64,000 nt of DNA from Sediminibacterium roseum (GCF_009939005.1 NZ_JAACJS010000015.1:932325-996324), one strand, 5' to 3'. Counted from the stretch's first letter, positions 8,701 through 18,451 are shown. Notes: generated by a model from the sequence alone, not told the origin. Made by a program: numbers and translations.

Positions 8701-9396
8701 TTACTTGTTTATATCGCTCCGACGTTTCTGTATCCGCCGTGAATTTTTAGTGAGCAGTTTCCCCTCGGCAACGCCACTTCCAGATCCACCACCCGAAGAC
8801 TTTTTCACCAGCAGTTTCTTGCGCGCATGCATTTGTTTCTCCATCCACCGGCTGCTTAGAAATCTTACCGCATCATCAAAAGTGATCAGCACCGTTTCAT
8901 CATAAAAATGGAAACGCTCACTGATCTCCCATTCACTTTTTAAGGTCGCGAGCTGCGAGACCATCGGCTCCAGCGATGTTCCACTCCAGTATTTGTATTT
9001 TACAATATCAGCAGCATCGACAGTCTCTTGCAATTGCACCAACACTTCATGCGCCCGGTCAATCGTTGCGCTGTCCAGTGGGACGATTTCATTTTTACCG
9101 GATACAAGTAAACGCCAGTCCAATGCGCCCATTGATTGATCGAGCGCAGCCAGCTCCGTAGGCACCAACACCTGCTTACGCAACGTAGCCGAATAATACT
9201 TCAACGCGTATTGGTCATCAGCTCTCTCTGCATGCACCACAAAATGAAAGCTATCACTCCCAACAACCCGCGAACAAAACACATCAAACGCATCCGCGCC
9301 AAAACATACATTGCATCGCAACACAGTTTCCACCGCCGGCTCAAAACCCAGCTGTACCAGCCGGGCTTTGAGCGCCAGAATATTTTTCTCGTCCAT
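8701..9396 (-). CDS. Hypothetical protein of the transfer operon (231 residues)
   Basis: I do not recognise this family. The protein has no signal peptide or membrane segment. The N-terminal part (ILALKARLVQLGFEP..., then CNVCFGADAFDVF) resembles the cytosolic accessory proteins found after traN in Bacteroidota elements. The C-terminal 40 residues are basic, with a Gly/Ser linker (SSGGGSGSG) and KNSRRIQKRRSD, which could bind nucleic acid. It lies five bases after the 395-residue gene within the operon. Confidence 0.6.
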   Translation of the reverse strand: MDEKNILALKARLVQLGFEPAVETVLRCNVCFGADAFDVFCSRVVGSDSFHFVVHAERADDQYALKYYSATLRKQVLVPTELAALDQSMGALDWRLLVSGKNEIVPLDSATIDRAHEVLVQLQETVDAADIVKYKYWSGTSLEPMVSQLATLKSEWEISERFHFYDETVLITFDDAVRFLSSRWMEKQMHARKKLLVKKSSGGGSGSGVAEGKLLTKNSRRIQKRRSDINK

Positions 9397-9401
9397 AAGT
9401 G

Positions 9402-10589
9402 CTAAGAAATTTTGCGCGAACGCGATTGACTATTACGGGGTTTCTTATCAAGCAAGCCATTCGAAGGCTTGTTCTTATCCAGCAGGTTTTTCTTTTCGTA
9501 TTTAACTCCGGAATCATTGAGCACAGCCTCCTGTCTCGCGGCATCCGCAGGGGCCTGGCCATATTTTTGTTCCACTTTCTGTGCAGGATAAAACATCGGT
9601 TCCCCCTTAAGATCATACATGTTCAGCGTACGAAGCATCGGGTTGGCAGAAAGCACCACCGGAACTTCTTTGCCATCTTTCAGAAGTGTGGCCTTTGTTT
9701 CATTTCCCTTCTGCAGTGACTTCATGAGACCTTTCATCTGGTCGTCGTACTTCATTCCTTTAAAATCCATCCGCCCGATCGCTTCTTTCAAATCGAATCC
9801 CCAGTTTGCGGAGAACTGGCGCAGTTTGGGATAACCCGTACGTTCATCCATTTTTTCGTGATCGATGCGAAGCCACGCTTTATAAGGTTCTCCATCCTTG
9901 GGCGTAAGTTCTTTGAAAACGGAACGGCTGTTGAGCAGGTTGCAGGCCTCTTTAAAAGTTACATTCTGACCCTTGCCATTGATGTAGATGAACTGCGAAC
10001 GGTTCTTGTCTTCACGCAGCAAAGTGGCGATATAGTGGTTGCAGAAATAAGCCTGCTTTCCATCTTTTTCATTGTGCCTGAAATGGATCACCGCCTCCAT
10101 TTTGTCACTCCCAAACTGGTGTGTAGCATTCAGGCTGAACTCAGGCAACTGCTGTTTCATTCTCTCTTCCAGCTGTCCGGCAAGCCCTTCACCAAATCCA
10201 AGGAAAAACAATTGGTTCTTTAAATACTCGAGGTTGTCTGCATTCATAACGATTGTTTTATTTTTTAATAATTCACCCATGGTATAAAGTTTTTCTTCGG
10301 CTACCACGGAAATTTCTTCAACAGGCTTGTACACAACTCCCGGCATTACCGATTCAACTTTTTGCTGAAAGTCTTCAAGGCTGTTGATCCGGACCACTTT
10401 CCATTTTTCATTCTCGCGGTCAGGATCAAATGCAAAATCTTCTGCGTCCGAAGGATTTGTAAAAAACTTCAGATCATCTTCGTGAACAAAAAGCAAAGTA
10501 TTGTTGTAAGCCGCCCAATGCTCCTGGTTAGCCATTGCCACGCGGACCTTGTCCCACACTTCCGGCGAGATCAAATCAGGAACTTCCAT
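9402..10589 (-). CDS. Cytosolic accessory protein of Bacteroidota mobile elements (395 residues)
   Basis: This 395-residue protein lies three bases after traN. Its middle (LEYLKNQLFFLGFGEGLAGQLEERM..., later NATHQFGSDKMEAVIHFR and DGKQAYFCNHYIATL) recalls accessory proteins of the DUF3945/DUF4099 type in mobile elements; I hold that match loosely. The C-terminus is low in complexity and basic, with LLDKNKPSNGLLDKKP and NSQSRSRK. The neighbour downstream begins in a similar way (ILALKARLVQLGF versus LEYLKNQLFFLGF), so the two may be distant relatives. No catalytic motif is evident. Confidence 0.6.
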   Translation of the reverse strand: MEVPDLISPEVWDKVRVAMANQEHWAAYNNTLLFVHEDDLKFFTNPSDAEDFAFDPDRENEKWKVVRINSLEDFQQKVESVMPGVVYKPVEEISVVAEEKLYTMGELLKNKTIVMNADNLEYLKNQLFFLGFGEGLAGQLEERMKQQLPEFSLNATHQFGSDKMEAVIHFRHNEKDGKQAYFCNHYIATLLREDKNRSQFIYINGKGQNVTFKEACNLLNSRSVFKELTPKDGEPYKAWLRIDHEKMDERTGYPKLRQFSANWGFDLKEAIGRMDFKGMKYDDQMKGLMKSLQKGNETKATLLKDGKEVPVVLSANPMLRTLNMYDLKGEPMFYPAQKVEQKYGQAPADAARQEAVLNDSGVKYEKKNLLDKNKPSNGLLDKKPRNSQSRSRKIS

Positions 10590-10592
10590 AGT

Positions 10593-11378
10593 TTAAAATT
10601 CTTTGGCAAGCATGACCTGCCTGTTATAAGATTTCAGGTAGAGGTGCCTGCCCCCATTTCGCTCGAGGATTTCAATGGCGAAGTGTTTGTCGTCAGGCAC
10701 GGTGAATTTGTCCAGCGCCACGATCCACACGCGCGAACTGTGCGCTGCTATGGTGATGGTGTCACCTTCCAGGTGAGTGGAGCGAAGGATGATCTCCTGC
10801 AACGCGGTTCTTTTAACAACAGAATTATCGCGGATATAGAAATGCAACTGGTCGATATCATAGCCGATCTGTGAGCGGTTCTCAATTTTCAGTTTGCAAA
10901 ACATATTTGCCCCACGCACATACCAACCCAGTAAACGCAACGACATTTTACTTGCTGTGAAAGTCAAACCCACCAGGTTTGCTTTCTGTTTGAGCACATC
11001 TTCGCAGACCGGCGCAAGCACATGTTTGGCAGGCACGGTTGCCTCATGATCCACATACACGGAAAGATTGGCGGGATTGGAATTGTAACGGACCAGGATC
11101 GAGTACAATTTCCCTGCTGCAGTCACCACTGTTAAATTGGTCTCTACCAAACTGTCCGCAGCAGCTTTCACCTTCAGAATGTTCTCCGTCGATTTCTGCA
11201 CAATAATGGATGTACTTCCGCGATCAATCGAAACAATCGCTGAGCCAAAAACAACGCTCGTCGTTTTCTGCACAGCCACTTCAATGCGCAGCAGAGAATC
11301 GCTTTGCCCGATCGACTCAAAACAACACAGCATCCCGATTACCAAACCGCACACACGCATCCTATTTCGCATTTTCAT
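10593..11378 (-). CDS. traN: Conjugative transposon protein TraN (VirB9-like)
   Basis: The 261-residue protein has a signal peptide ending near SIGQ at residue 25, and a beta-rich body with ITIAAHSSRVWIVALDKFTVPDDKHFAIEI and an ending ...GGRHLYLKSYNRQVM. This matches TraN (DUF4138), thought to be the VirB9-like part of the outer-membrane core. The annotated start overlaps the end of traM by 17 bases; a second Met at residue 3 would reduce this. The position after traM is the conserved order. Confidence 0.85.
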   Translation of the reverse strand: MKMRNRMRVCGLVIGMLCCFESIGQSDSLLRIEVAVQKTTSVVFGSAIVSIDRGSTSIIVQKSTENILKVKAAADSLVETNLTVVTAAGKLYSILVRYNSNPANLSVYVDHEATVPAKHVLAPVCEDVLKQKANLVGLTFTASKMSLRLLGWYVRGANMFCKLKIENRSQIGYDIDQLHFYIRDNSVVKRTALQEIILRSTHLEGDTITIAAHSSRVWIVALDKFTVPDDKHFAIEILERNGGRHLYLKSYNRQVMLAKEF

Positions 11379-12513
11379 CTTTCAGCAGGACTTTATAATT
11401 CGCTTTTACCGTAACCCGCACCAGCTTCACTTTCTTTGTCAGGAGACCTTTCGCGGCACTGATCCCGGCCGCAGTAGCCTGTGCCTTCAGACTCGGATCC
11501 ATGTTCACGATACCCAATGACTGCACTGCCTGTTCTCCGGATTGTTTCGCCACTTCTCTTGTGGCTGATCCTGGCACATAGATGCCCTCAACACCATCCA
11601 TGTCAAACAGCTTCAATGAAACCGGGAACAGATGATTCTCAAACTGGATCGCAGAGACAGAAACATGCAGCCGCTCTTCCTGTAACGCTGCAATACCATA
11701 CACAAAACTTCCCACCGGAACCTGCACCCCATTTACGAATACATGGTTGAGCAATCGCAGCTTCACAACGCTCCCATTCTGCAACACCTGCCCACCATGA
11801 ATGGCCGCCGCAATCTCGCCAGCTGCTGCACCAACAGTACCCGCATCATCCGATCCATAAAACCCGCTGCGAACTGTATCAGTTTTCCCAAAATAACTTG
11901 CGCTCTCAGAACCGCTTACACGCACGGAATAACCAACCGGTTTTTTCTCAACCACTCTTTCCTTCACTCTTTCAGGGTGCTGCACATCCAGTAACTTTTC
12001 GAGCGTGCTATTGATCGCCTCCATCTCTGGGTCGCTTTGCCTTTCCTTCACAACCGGAATCTCGCGGGTCGAAACATCTTCAAAAGCAATTGGTTTTCGT
12101 ACAGGATCGCGTAAGGAAGTCTGCAACATCCTTAAACGCTCATTGATCTTCTCTTGCTGATCATCGATCTCTCCGCGCGAAGCGAAAGACGTATTGAGCT
12201 TCCCTGCTTTCGCTACTGGCTTTTCCTGCATCGGTGAAAAATTAGGATCCATCCTGATCTGCTCACCCCGCTTCACCGAATCACGATCAGCCATCGCATA
12301 GAAACTCATCTTGTCAACCATCGATGTTCCCGCATTCTTAGCATCAGGCAACTGCGTATTCAATCCGCTCTTCACCGGCGCTGTTCCAGCAGCAGCACCA
12401 GATCCGCCTCCCAGTAACCAGAATACGATCGTCACAAATGGCCACATGATCAAAGGAAGTGCCACCAGAAATTTTCTGCGTTTCAAAAATTGTTGTGAAT
12501 GTTCCATACTCAT
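11362..12513 (-). CDS. traM: Conjugative transposon protein TraM (VirB10-like)
   Basis: This 383-residue protein has a short cytosolic N-terminus, one membrane segment at about residues 13-32 (FLVALPLIMWPFVTIVFWLL), a long disordered charged region, and a C-terminal beta domain. The C-terminal part has LRLLNHVFVNGVQVPVGSFVYGIA and LYDMDGVEGIYVPGS-like strands. This is the TraM layout, equivalent to VirB10, spanning the periplasm in the type IV secretion core. It overlaps traK by four bases. Confidence 0.9.
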   Translation of the reverse strand: MSMEHSQQFLKRRKFLVALPLIMWPFVTIVFWLLGGGSGAAAGTAPVKSGLNTQLPDAKNAGTSMVDKMSFYAMADRDSVKRGEQIRMDPNFSPMQEKPVAKAGKLNTSFASRGEIDDQQEKINERLRMLQTSLRDPVRKPIAFEDVSTREIPVVKERQSDPEMEAINSTLEKLLDVQHPERVKERVVEKKPVGYSVRVSGSESASYFGKTDTVRSGFYGSDDAGTVGAAAGEIAAAIHGGQVLQNGSVVKLRLLNHVFVNGVQVPVGSFVYGIAALQEERLHVSVSAIQFENHLFPVSLKLFDMDGVEGIYVPGSATREVAKQSGEQAVQSLGIVNMDPSLKAQATAAGISAAKGLLTKKVKLVRVTVKANYKVLLKDENAK

Positions 12514-13130
12514 CTTGTTTCTGTTTTCAAATCCCTGTTCTCAACTGTCTCCCATTTTTCCACCAGGAAACCATGCGGATTGTGATCACTTCGTGCCACA
12601 TTTCTTAAATATCCCTGTGTAACCAAACTACGGATGACAATACTTGTTGGGCGGATAATCGATAGGGTACCATAACAGCGGAAAGCAATCGGTGAAACAC
12701 GCGTGTCTACCAAAACGCTGTCAACACTGATCTCCTGGCTGATGTCACCGGATATCACGCCGGCATAGTAGCCGGTTTCTTTCAGGTTATCATACTGTCG
12801 TTTCGCACTCACATCAGCGAGGTACAAAGCCCGGCGTAGGTTTCCTTCTATCACTTTCTCATCCGGATCGAGTGAAAAAAAAGCTGTGTGAAAAGTCCGC
12901 ACATGATCCCTCGCCTCTACTGAAATATTCTCACGACGCGATCCTGAAAATGCTTCAATCGCCTTGTCGCCCGCCATCACATAAATCCTGTCCGACAACC
13001 GCGCCGACAATTCATAACTCTTAAAGAGAACAAAACAACAAAGCAGGAAACAGCAACACACCAGCACCAGCGTAAAACCCCTCACATAGCGAAAAGCCGA
13101 GTCTACGTTCTTCAACTGCCTGAACATCAC
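12510..13130 (-). CDS. traK: Conjugative transposon protein TraK (VirB8-like)
   Basis: The 206-residue product has an N-terminal membrane segment at about residues 17-38 (GFTLVLVCCCFLLCCFVLFK) followed by a periplasmic domain. RVSPIAFRCYGTLSIIRPTSIVIRSLVTQG and NPHGFLVEKW near the end are typical of TraK. TraK is the VirB8-like inner-membrane subunit. It overlaps traJ and traM by four bases each, indicating coupled translation. An unusually Cys-rich membrane segment is seen. Confidence 0.9.
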   Translation of the reverse strand: MMFRQLKNVDSAFRYVRGFTLVLVCCCFLLCCFVLFKSYELSARLSDRIYVMAGDKAIEAFSGSRRENISVEARDHVRTFHTAFFSLDPDEKVIEGNLRRALYLADVSAKRQYDNLKETGYYAGVISGDISQEISVDSVLVDTRVSPIAFRCYGTLSIIRPTSIVIRSLVTQGYLRNVARSDHNPHGFLVEKWETVENRDLKTETR

Positions 13131-14056
13131 TTTCCACCGATTTTATCTTTGAAATAAGCATTGCTGGTGGCATTGTCTGCCATGTTCCCGCTCATGCGTG
13201 AAGCGCTGTTTCCATATGCGTCTGCTGCCATGGTTCCACCACCCGTGGCCGCTGCGGCTGCAGATTTTGTTGCCGAAGTAGCAAACGAACTGATCTTATG
13301 CACGAGCGCATTACCGCCACCTGCATTCACGATATAGTTCGCAACGGAAGGCACAGTGAAGTAACCTACGATGGCAATCAGCAGGAATACCAGGTACGCT
13401 GTACCCGTCATATCATAAGCGCCGGTCGATGCGACTTCCGCAAGGATCATGTTCTCCTGGATCTTCGCGATCATCGCACCAAAGATGTTCGCGACCGGCA
13501 ACCACAGAAACACGTTTACATACCGCGCAAGCCATACAGTAACGGTGTGATGAAACCCATCATAAATACTGATTGCAAAAACAAAAGGCCCGAGAATCGA
13601 AAGCACAACCAGGTAAAACGTACGTATAGTATTGATGCAAAGTGAAGCTGCTTCGAAAACAAGCTCCAACAAGAAACGGAGCAGTTCACGTATCCAGTTG
13701 GCAGGGTTCAACGCACCAAGCCCCATCGTGCTCGAATCTTTCAGCAGCAGGTATTTTTCAATAGCAGCGTTCGAATTCTTCACCATCGCTTCCGTTCCCG
13801 CAACCGTTGGCTGCAACACGCCATTGATGAGCGCCACCACTGAAGGAAAAACCAGGATACAAAACCCCAAAACAAAAGGCCTCAGCAATGCATATAAATC
13901 CACAGGTTCTGCATTCGCCATATGCCGCCAGATGCGCATACCGATAAACCACAATGCTCCAAAACCCGCAATCAAACGCGACACACCGATCAGCTGTGCA
14001 CACAAAGGCATCATTTCCCGGTAGAGTTGATCCAGTATCAAATGCAGACTTTTCAT
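13127..14056 (-). CDS. traJ: Conjugative transposon protein TraJ (VirB6-like, multi-pass)
   Basis: This 309-residue protein has several membrane segments, among them LLRPFVLGFCILVFPSVVALI, TFYLVVLSILGPFVFAISIYDG and AYLVFLLIAIVGYFTVPSVA. TraJ is the polytopic inner-membrane component that corresponds to VirB6. The C-terminal tail is Ala/Gly/Ser-rich (SAAAAATGGGTMAADA...), as in other TraJ proteins. It begins one base after the preceding gene and overlaps traK. Confidence 0.9.
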   Translation of the reverse strand: MKSLHLILDQLYREMMPLCAQLIGVSRLIAGFGALWFIGMRIWRHMANAEPVDLYALLRPFVLGFCILVFPSVVALINGVLQPTVAGTEAMVKNSNAAIEKYLLLKDSSTMGLGALNPANWIRELLRFLLELVFEAASLCINTIRTFYLVVLSILGPFVFAISIYDGFHHTVTVWLARYVNVFLWLPVANIFGAMIAKIQENMILAEVASTGAYDMTGTAYLVFLLIAIVGYFTVPSVANYIVNAGGGNALVHKISSFATSATKSAAAAATGGGTMAADAYGNSASRMSGNMADNATSNAYFKDKIGGK

Positions 14057-14057
14057 C

Positions 14058-14687
14058 TCAGTTCTTTATACCGTTTAATGTCTTCATCTCCTTTACATCC
14101 TTTTGTCTCTGGCCGCGCAACACCATCAATGCATCATTCGCTGCGTTCAACTTCCTGGCTTCAGCAAGCAGGTTTGCCATCGAATCACCGATCCTGTCAA
14201 TGGCCGCAATCCGCTCGGCATCACTCATCCGGAGTTTACCGGGTGTGACTACCAACAATAGTTCATCCAGATGTTTCACACTTTCATTAAGCAGTTTGAA
14301 TCCTTCACTTTGTCTCGCAGAAAGTTCAGTCAAACTAAAAGCCTTGCTCGCAACACACCGCAAGTATCCTGCACGGTTGTCTTTAATAAGCAGTTCCTGC
14401 GTTGCTGAGATGTATTCAATCTTCCCATAGTTCTTTACCGGTGCATTGACTGCCATCAGCCCATCGAGGTGATTTTTGTGCAGGTCAAAATTTCCCTTTG
14501 ACACATTAATCACAAGATCATAGCCTTTTAAGAGGGTGTGATAACCGTTAACCATTGACTGGTACATGGCCTTCAACTGGGCGAGCTTCTGGATATTGAG
14601 TGCCAGCTGTTCCAGTTCCCGCACCTGGGCCGAAGACCTAAAAAATACCAATACCAATAGCACATACAACACAACTTTCCTTTTCAT
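14058..14687 (-). CDS. Secreted helical protein between traI and traJ (209 residues)
   Basis: The product has a signal peptide ending near SSAQ at residue 20, then an all-helical body. YQSMVNGYHTLLKGYDLVINVSKGNFDLHKNHLDGL is typical of proteins encoded between traI and traJ in Sphingobacteria-type elements, where they are often labelled 'TerB family' by automated annotation. It probably sits in the periplasm as a VirB5-like or scaffolding part of the transfer system; that role is inference. It overlaps the preceding gene by four bases. Confidence 0.7.
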   Translation of the reverse strand: MKRKVVLYVLLVLVFFRSSAQVRELEQLALNIQKLAQLKAMYQSMVNGYHTLLKGYDLVINVSKGNFDLHKNHLDGLMAVNAPVKNYGKIEYISATQELLIKDNRAGYLRCVASKAFSLTELSARQSEGFKLLNESVKHLDELLLVVTPGKLRMSDAERIAAIDRIGDSMANLLAEARKLNAANDALMVLRGQRQKDVKEMKTLNGIKN

Positions 14688-17600
14688 GGCTTTCCAATTA
14701 GTTTTCGCATTCTCTCAATGTTTGCTTTGTCCGCGATCCGCTTGTCGTTGACCTGTAGAACATCATAATTCACACGCCGCATATCGGCCAGGCAGGAATC
14801 CATCGCAGCAGCGGCGCATGCGACCAGTTCCAACCGTGCACCATCGGTCATAGAAGTCTTACCGGATGCCAATGCCAACTGATCCAGGCATGCTAAACTT
14901 CGTTTCAGTATCCCTGAGTGCATAACGCCGATCTGTTGCATCTCCGAAGCAGTATAGAGTGACCGGACGGATAGCAGACGCCTGGCCTCATTGTATTCCT
15001 TTACGATGTCAACCTGGCTTTCAACAATACCTGCTGCCTGCTGGAACCGTAAAACAGAACTTCTCACTGTTTCCAACTCCTTGAAATAGTTGTCATACTG
15101 GGCGCGCTGCTTATCCGTCCAGGATCTGATCTCATCCAGCTTCAGTGCATGAAGTTTATTTTCCATTTCCTTTTGCGCGTTCTGCAACCACATCGTCTGC
15201 AGTTGAATCTTCTGCACCTTCAGGTCAATCGCCTTGATCACTTTGGCGACAATGGTTCCGATGATCGGGATCTGCGCAGGTACAGTAGTGGAAACAAACA
15301 ATAGCGCACATAACAACAGCGCTTTAATCCCCGCCTCCATACTTCCAAATTTTTTCGCTGCTTGCATCACTTTCATCTTTTCCGTTTGCTCCGTTGTATA
15401 ACACAAATGCTCTTCGGGCGACACCTGTATCCTGTACACTTTGTTGTGCGTGGAGAAATAAGCTTCTTTGTATTTTTCACCAGACGCATTCGCCTTGTTG
15501 ATGGACAACACCTGCTCCGTCTGCTTGTCACTGAATCCCAGCAACTCCTGCACCTGGGAAAACTTGTTCTGGTACTTGGATTGATCCAGCAGTATCTTAC
15601 AATCACAGTTGTTGATGATCGAATTCTTGACGATCGCAGATGAGATCATGTCCTCGATCTCCTGGGACACCAGCCACAATTCGCCAAAGTATTTGCGGAT
15701 TGTTTTCACCCAGTACTGTATCGCTTCTTCCATACTTTCACGCGCGAGGGCTTTCCATACTTCTTCCAGCAGCAACACTTTTCGTATCCCTTCCAGCCTC
15801 CGCATCTTAGCGATAAAAACATCCATCAATATGATCGTTACCACGGGAAACAGGATGGGGTGGTCTTTAATGTTATCCAACTCAAACACAATAAACCGTT
15901 GTGACAACAAATCCAGGTTCTCAGTAGCGTTCAGCAGGTAATCAAATTCACCACCTATGTAAAACGGTCGCAGTACATATAGAAAATTGGAAACATCAAA
16001 ATCTTTTTCCTTTACTCCCTGTTCAGCCAACACACCAACAAACTCACGACTTAAAAATTCGTAAAATGAATCAAAGCACCGGAACGGGATCGTCGCAGCA
16101 TAGTACAACTGTAAGGCGTTTGAAAGTGCGACATATTCCGAGCGGTTAAATCCTTCATCGTCTTTTTTCCATAGCGCGATCAGCAGGTTCTTCAGACTTT
16201 CTTTCTTCTCTGTATCCAACACATCCGAAGCACCCAGGTGAAATGGATTGAAAGAAATCGGCGTGGTTTCTGAGTAAGTGAAATAAGTACCACCCAACAT
16301 TTCGCACAGACCACGATAGGAATGTCCCACATCCACGATCACCACATGCGAACCGCACTCGTAATAAGAACGCACCATGTGATTTGTCAGATAACTCTTA
16401 CCGCTTCCCGAGGGCCCGATGATGATCTTGTTCCGGTTGGTGATTATGCCGCGACTCATCGGCTCATCCGACAGATCGATATGCAGTGGTCGTCCGGAAA
16501 TTCTATCACTAACACGCAAACCGATTGGGCTCGGAGAAGAACGGTAATTGGTCTCCAGGTTGAAGAAGCAGGACGCCTGGTTTGAAAATGTATAGAAGGT
16601 TTCATTCCCTGGAAAGTCGGCCCCGTTACCGGGAATACCCGCCCAATATATTTGCGGAGCGCCCACGGTTTCGATTTTCGGAACAACATCCATTTGTGCC
16701 AAAGCCGCAGCACAAAGATTTCGTAAATGGCTTACTTCCTCTTTCTTCTCCGTCCACGCCAGCACATTGAAATGCGCCTTTACTGGCATTCTGCCCGCAA
16801 CAACTGCTTCCTGTAGGAAAGCATCTGTAGCATCCCGCCCGATTGCGTTCTCACGGCTGTAAGCAGACAAACTCTGCAAACGCAGTTTCTTTGATTCCAG
16901 TTTTTTGATCGCTGCCTCTCCATCACCGGTAAACAGGTATTGGCTGTACACATGATTGCACGACAACAACTGACCAACAGGGGAAGCAAACCCGGTACTG
17001 AATTTTGTCCGGTCGGTTGAATACTTTTCCAACGTGATGCGGGGCCCGCAGTGCGAAGGCAGATCTTCTGCATGCGCCATCGTAAACAATGCACAATGCT
17101 TCTCACCAATCTGTAACCCTCCATCAAATGAAAGATCACGCAACACCAGATCGGTGCCGAGGTTCAGGTAACGGTTCACAGCTGCTACCAGCTCGCTGTT
17201 ACCCATTCTCTTCATCCGTACCAATCCAGTGTCACACAAAACCCTTTCAAACTGTCCGCAAACTTGAGCGAATGAATCAAAGAACTTCTCGTCCAATGTG
17301 TCTACCGGAACAATGTGTTTACGCAGAAGCGTCGAGAACGCGGAACTGGGAACCACACGCCCCCTCGGCAGCTTCGTTAAAAACAAAAAACAATCATGAT
17401 CCAGGTAAGGCCGTTCGTGAAAAAAACGCTCACTGCTCCGCGATAAAAACGAATGCGCTTTCTCAAAATCACCCGCATGCCGTCCTTCTGTAAACAAATC
17501 CTGTTTATACAAAACAGCATGCGAAGGCAGCAACTTAATCGCCTTTATCCATGCGTGATGAAACGATTCATACTCCGCAGCGCACATTGAAAAGATCTCA

Positions 17601-17701
17601 GGCAATTCTACCCTGTAACCGATCGTGATGTCTCCCATCTTCGAAAGGATCGCATCATTTTCGACCGCCCAGATCGGTAACATTTCGTTTACTTTTCTCA
17701 T
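14684..17701 (-). CDS. traG: TraG-TraI fusion: VirB4-like conjugation ATPase with a TraI tail
   Basis: Residues 1-787 are a TraG/VirB4 ATPase that energises the secretion machine. MLPIWAVENDAILSKMGDI is at 7-25, Walker A GPSGSGKS at 429-436 and Walker B KVLLLEEVWK at 641-650. Residues 788-1005 are a TraI-type protein (IKAIDLKVQKIQLQTMWLQ, RSWTDKQRAQYDNYFKELE, SLACLDQLALA). The normal TraG end (KKFGSMEAGIKAL) runs without a stop into the TraI signal peptide (LLLCALLFVSTTVPAQ), so the genes are fused in frame. An ATG at 15338-15340 (MEAGIKALLLC...) could also start a separate 218-residue secreted TraI. The annotated start overlaps traF by 47 bases; Met7 at 17683 would still overlap. Confidence 0.9.
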   Translation of the reverse strand: MRKVNEMLPIWAVENDAILSKMGDITIGYRVELPEIFSMCAAEYESFHHAWIKAIKLLPSHAVLYKQDLFTEGRHAGDFEKAHSFLSRSSERFFHERPYLDHDCFLFLTKLPRGRVVPSSAFSTLLRKHIVPVDTLDEKFFDSFAQVCGQFERVLCDTGLVRMKRMGNSELVAAVNRYLNLGTDLVLRDLSFDGGLQIGEKHCALFTMAHAEDLPSHCGPRITLEKYSTDRTKFSTGFASPVGQLLSCNHVYSQYLFTGDGEAAIKKLESKKLRLQSLSAYSRENAIGRDATDAFLQEAVVAGRMPVKAHFNVLAWTEKKEEVSHLRNLCAAALAQMDVVPKIETVGAPQIYWAGIPGNGADFPGNETFYTFSNQASCFFNLETNYRSSPSPIGLRVSDRISGRPLHIDLSDEPMSRGIITNRNKIIIGPSGSGKSYLTNHMVRSYYECGSHVVIVDVGHSYRGLCEMLGGTYFTYSETTPISFNPFHLGASDVLDTEKKESLKNLLIALWKKDDEGFNRSEYVALSNALQLYYAATIPFRCFDSFYEFLSREFVGVLAEQGVKEKDFDVSNFLYVLRPFYIGGEFDYLLNATENLDLLSQRFIVFELDNIKDHPILFPVVTIILMDVFIAKMRRLEGIRKVLLLEEVWKALARESMEEAIQYWVKTIRKYFGELWLVSQEIEDMISSAIVKNSIINNCDCKILLDQSKYQNKFSQVQELLGFSDKQTEQVLSINKANASGEKYKEAYFSTHNKVYRIQVSPEEHLCYTTEQTEKMKVMQAAKKFGSMEAGIKALLLCALLFVSTTVPAQIPIIGTIVAKVIKAIDLKVQKIQLQTMWLQNAQKEMENKLHALKLDEIRSWTDKQRAQYDNYFKELETVRSSVLRFQQAAGIVESQVDIVKEYNEARRLLSVRSLYTASEMQQIGVMHSGILKRSLACLDQLALASGKTSMTDGARLELVACAAAAMDSCLADMRRVNYDVLQVNDKRIADKANIERMRKLIGKP

Positions 17702-18017
17702 CGCACAAATTCTTTCTTATACTTTGGTCACTCACACCTTTCAATCTTTTCGGAACTGACTTAAACGCAATCGCCTTCATCAACCCATGCTCACCATATT
17801 TGCGGCTTAGTCGATATACCAACACAAACAATCCACTTCCCAGCACACCAATAACAAAGACACAAACACCCATTGAGACACCAGCCAAATACATCACCGC
17901 AAACAACAAGAGCAAACCGACGATGCCTCCACCGAGCCACCAGATCCACTGCGCTTTTAAACCTTTGAACACAACAGGTTTACCAATGCCCTTGTTGATC
18001 TCATACACACTGCTCAT
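17655..18017 (-). CDS. traF: Conjugative transposon protein TraF (DUF4133, VirB3-like)
   Basis: This 120-residue protein starts MSSVYEINKGIGKPVVFKGLKAQ, the typical TraF opening. Two membrane segments follow at about 26-45 and 49-67, then YRLSRKYGEHGLMKAIAFKSVPKRL. TraF is the small VirB3-like partner of the TraG ATPase. The tail from about residue 95 (CDEKSKRNVTDLGGRK) overlaps the traG start. Confidence 0.9.
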   Translation of the reverse strand: MSSVYEINKGIGKPVVFKGLKAQWIWWLGGGIVGLLLLFAVMYLAGVSMGVCVFVIGVLGSGLFVLVYRLSRKYGEHGLMKAIAFKSVPKRLKGVSDQSIRKNLCDEKSKRNVTDLGGRK

Positions 18018-18451
18018 AAACCGTCAGCAGGGATACTCAAAAGATGCTGAAACACGACATTCTTCACCGCATAATCGAGTTGTACATTTTCTTCCATGTC
18101 GGCGCGCAATGGCATCTCCTCAAACAAATGACCGCACAATCCGATCAACTGTATGATCTCAAAACGAAGGGTTCCAGAAGCAAGCAGCTGATCAAACTCT
18201 TCCGGGAACTGGTCTTCCAGCAAATCACGCATGTAGTGAAACCGTGAAGGTTTTAAGGATGCCGTCATCAGATCGAGGAACTCACCATCCGGGATTCGAC
18301 CAGGTTTAGAATGTTGAAGGACAAGCTCCACGTCATGAATCTTTTCAAGCACCCACGCATGCAACGCATCATCCTCATCAAGTTGTTGTAAAAGTTCAGG
18401 ATTGTTTTCCCGGATATAGCCCAGTAGCAGGCCCTGTAGTTTGTCACTCAT
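18014..18451 (-). CDS. Hypothetical protein between traE and traF (145 residues)
   Basis: This cytosolic, acidic, helical protein begins MSDKLQGLLLGYIRENNPELLQQLDEDD. The opening and the later FHYMRDLLEDQFPEEFDQLLASG faintly recall DUF1896-type proteins of mobile elements, but I do not claim the family. It overlaps both neighbours by four bases, so it is translated with them. Its place between traE and traF, which are usually adjacent, is unusual. Confidence 0.55.
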   Translation of the reverse strand: MSDKLQGLLLGYIRENNPELLQQLDEDDALHAWVLEKIHDVELVLQHSKPGRIPDGEFLDLMTASLKPSRFHYMRDLLEDQFPEEFDQLLASGTLRFEIIQLIGLCGHLFEEMPLRADMEENVQLDYAVKNVVFQHLLSIPADGL

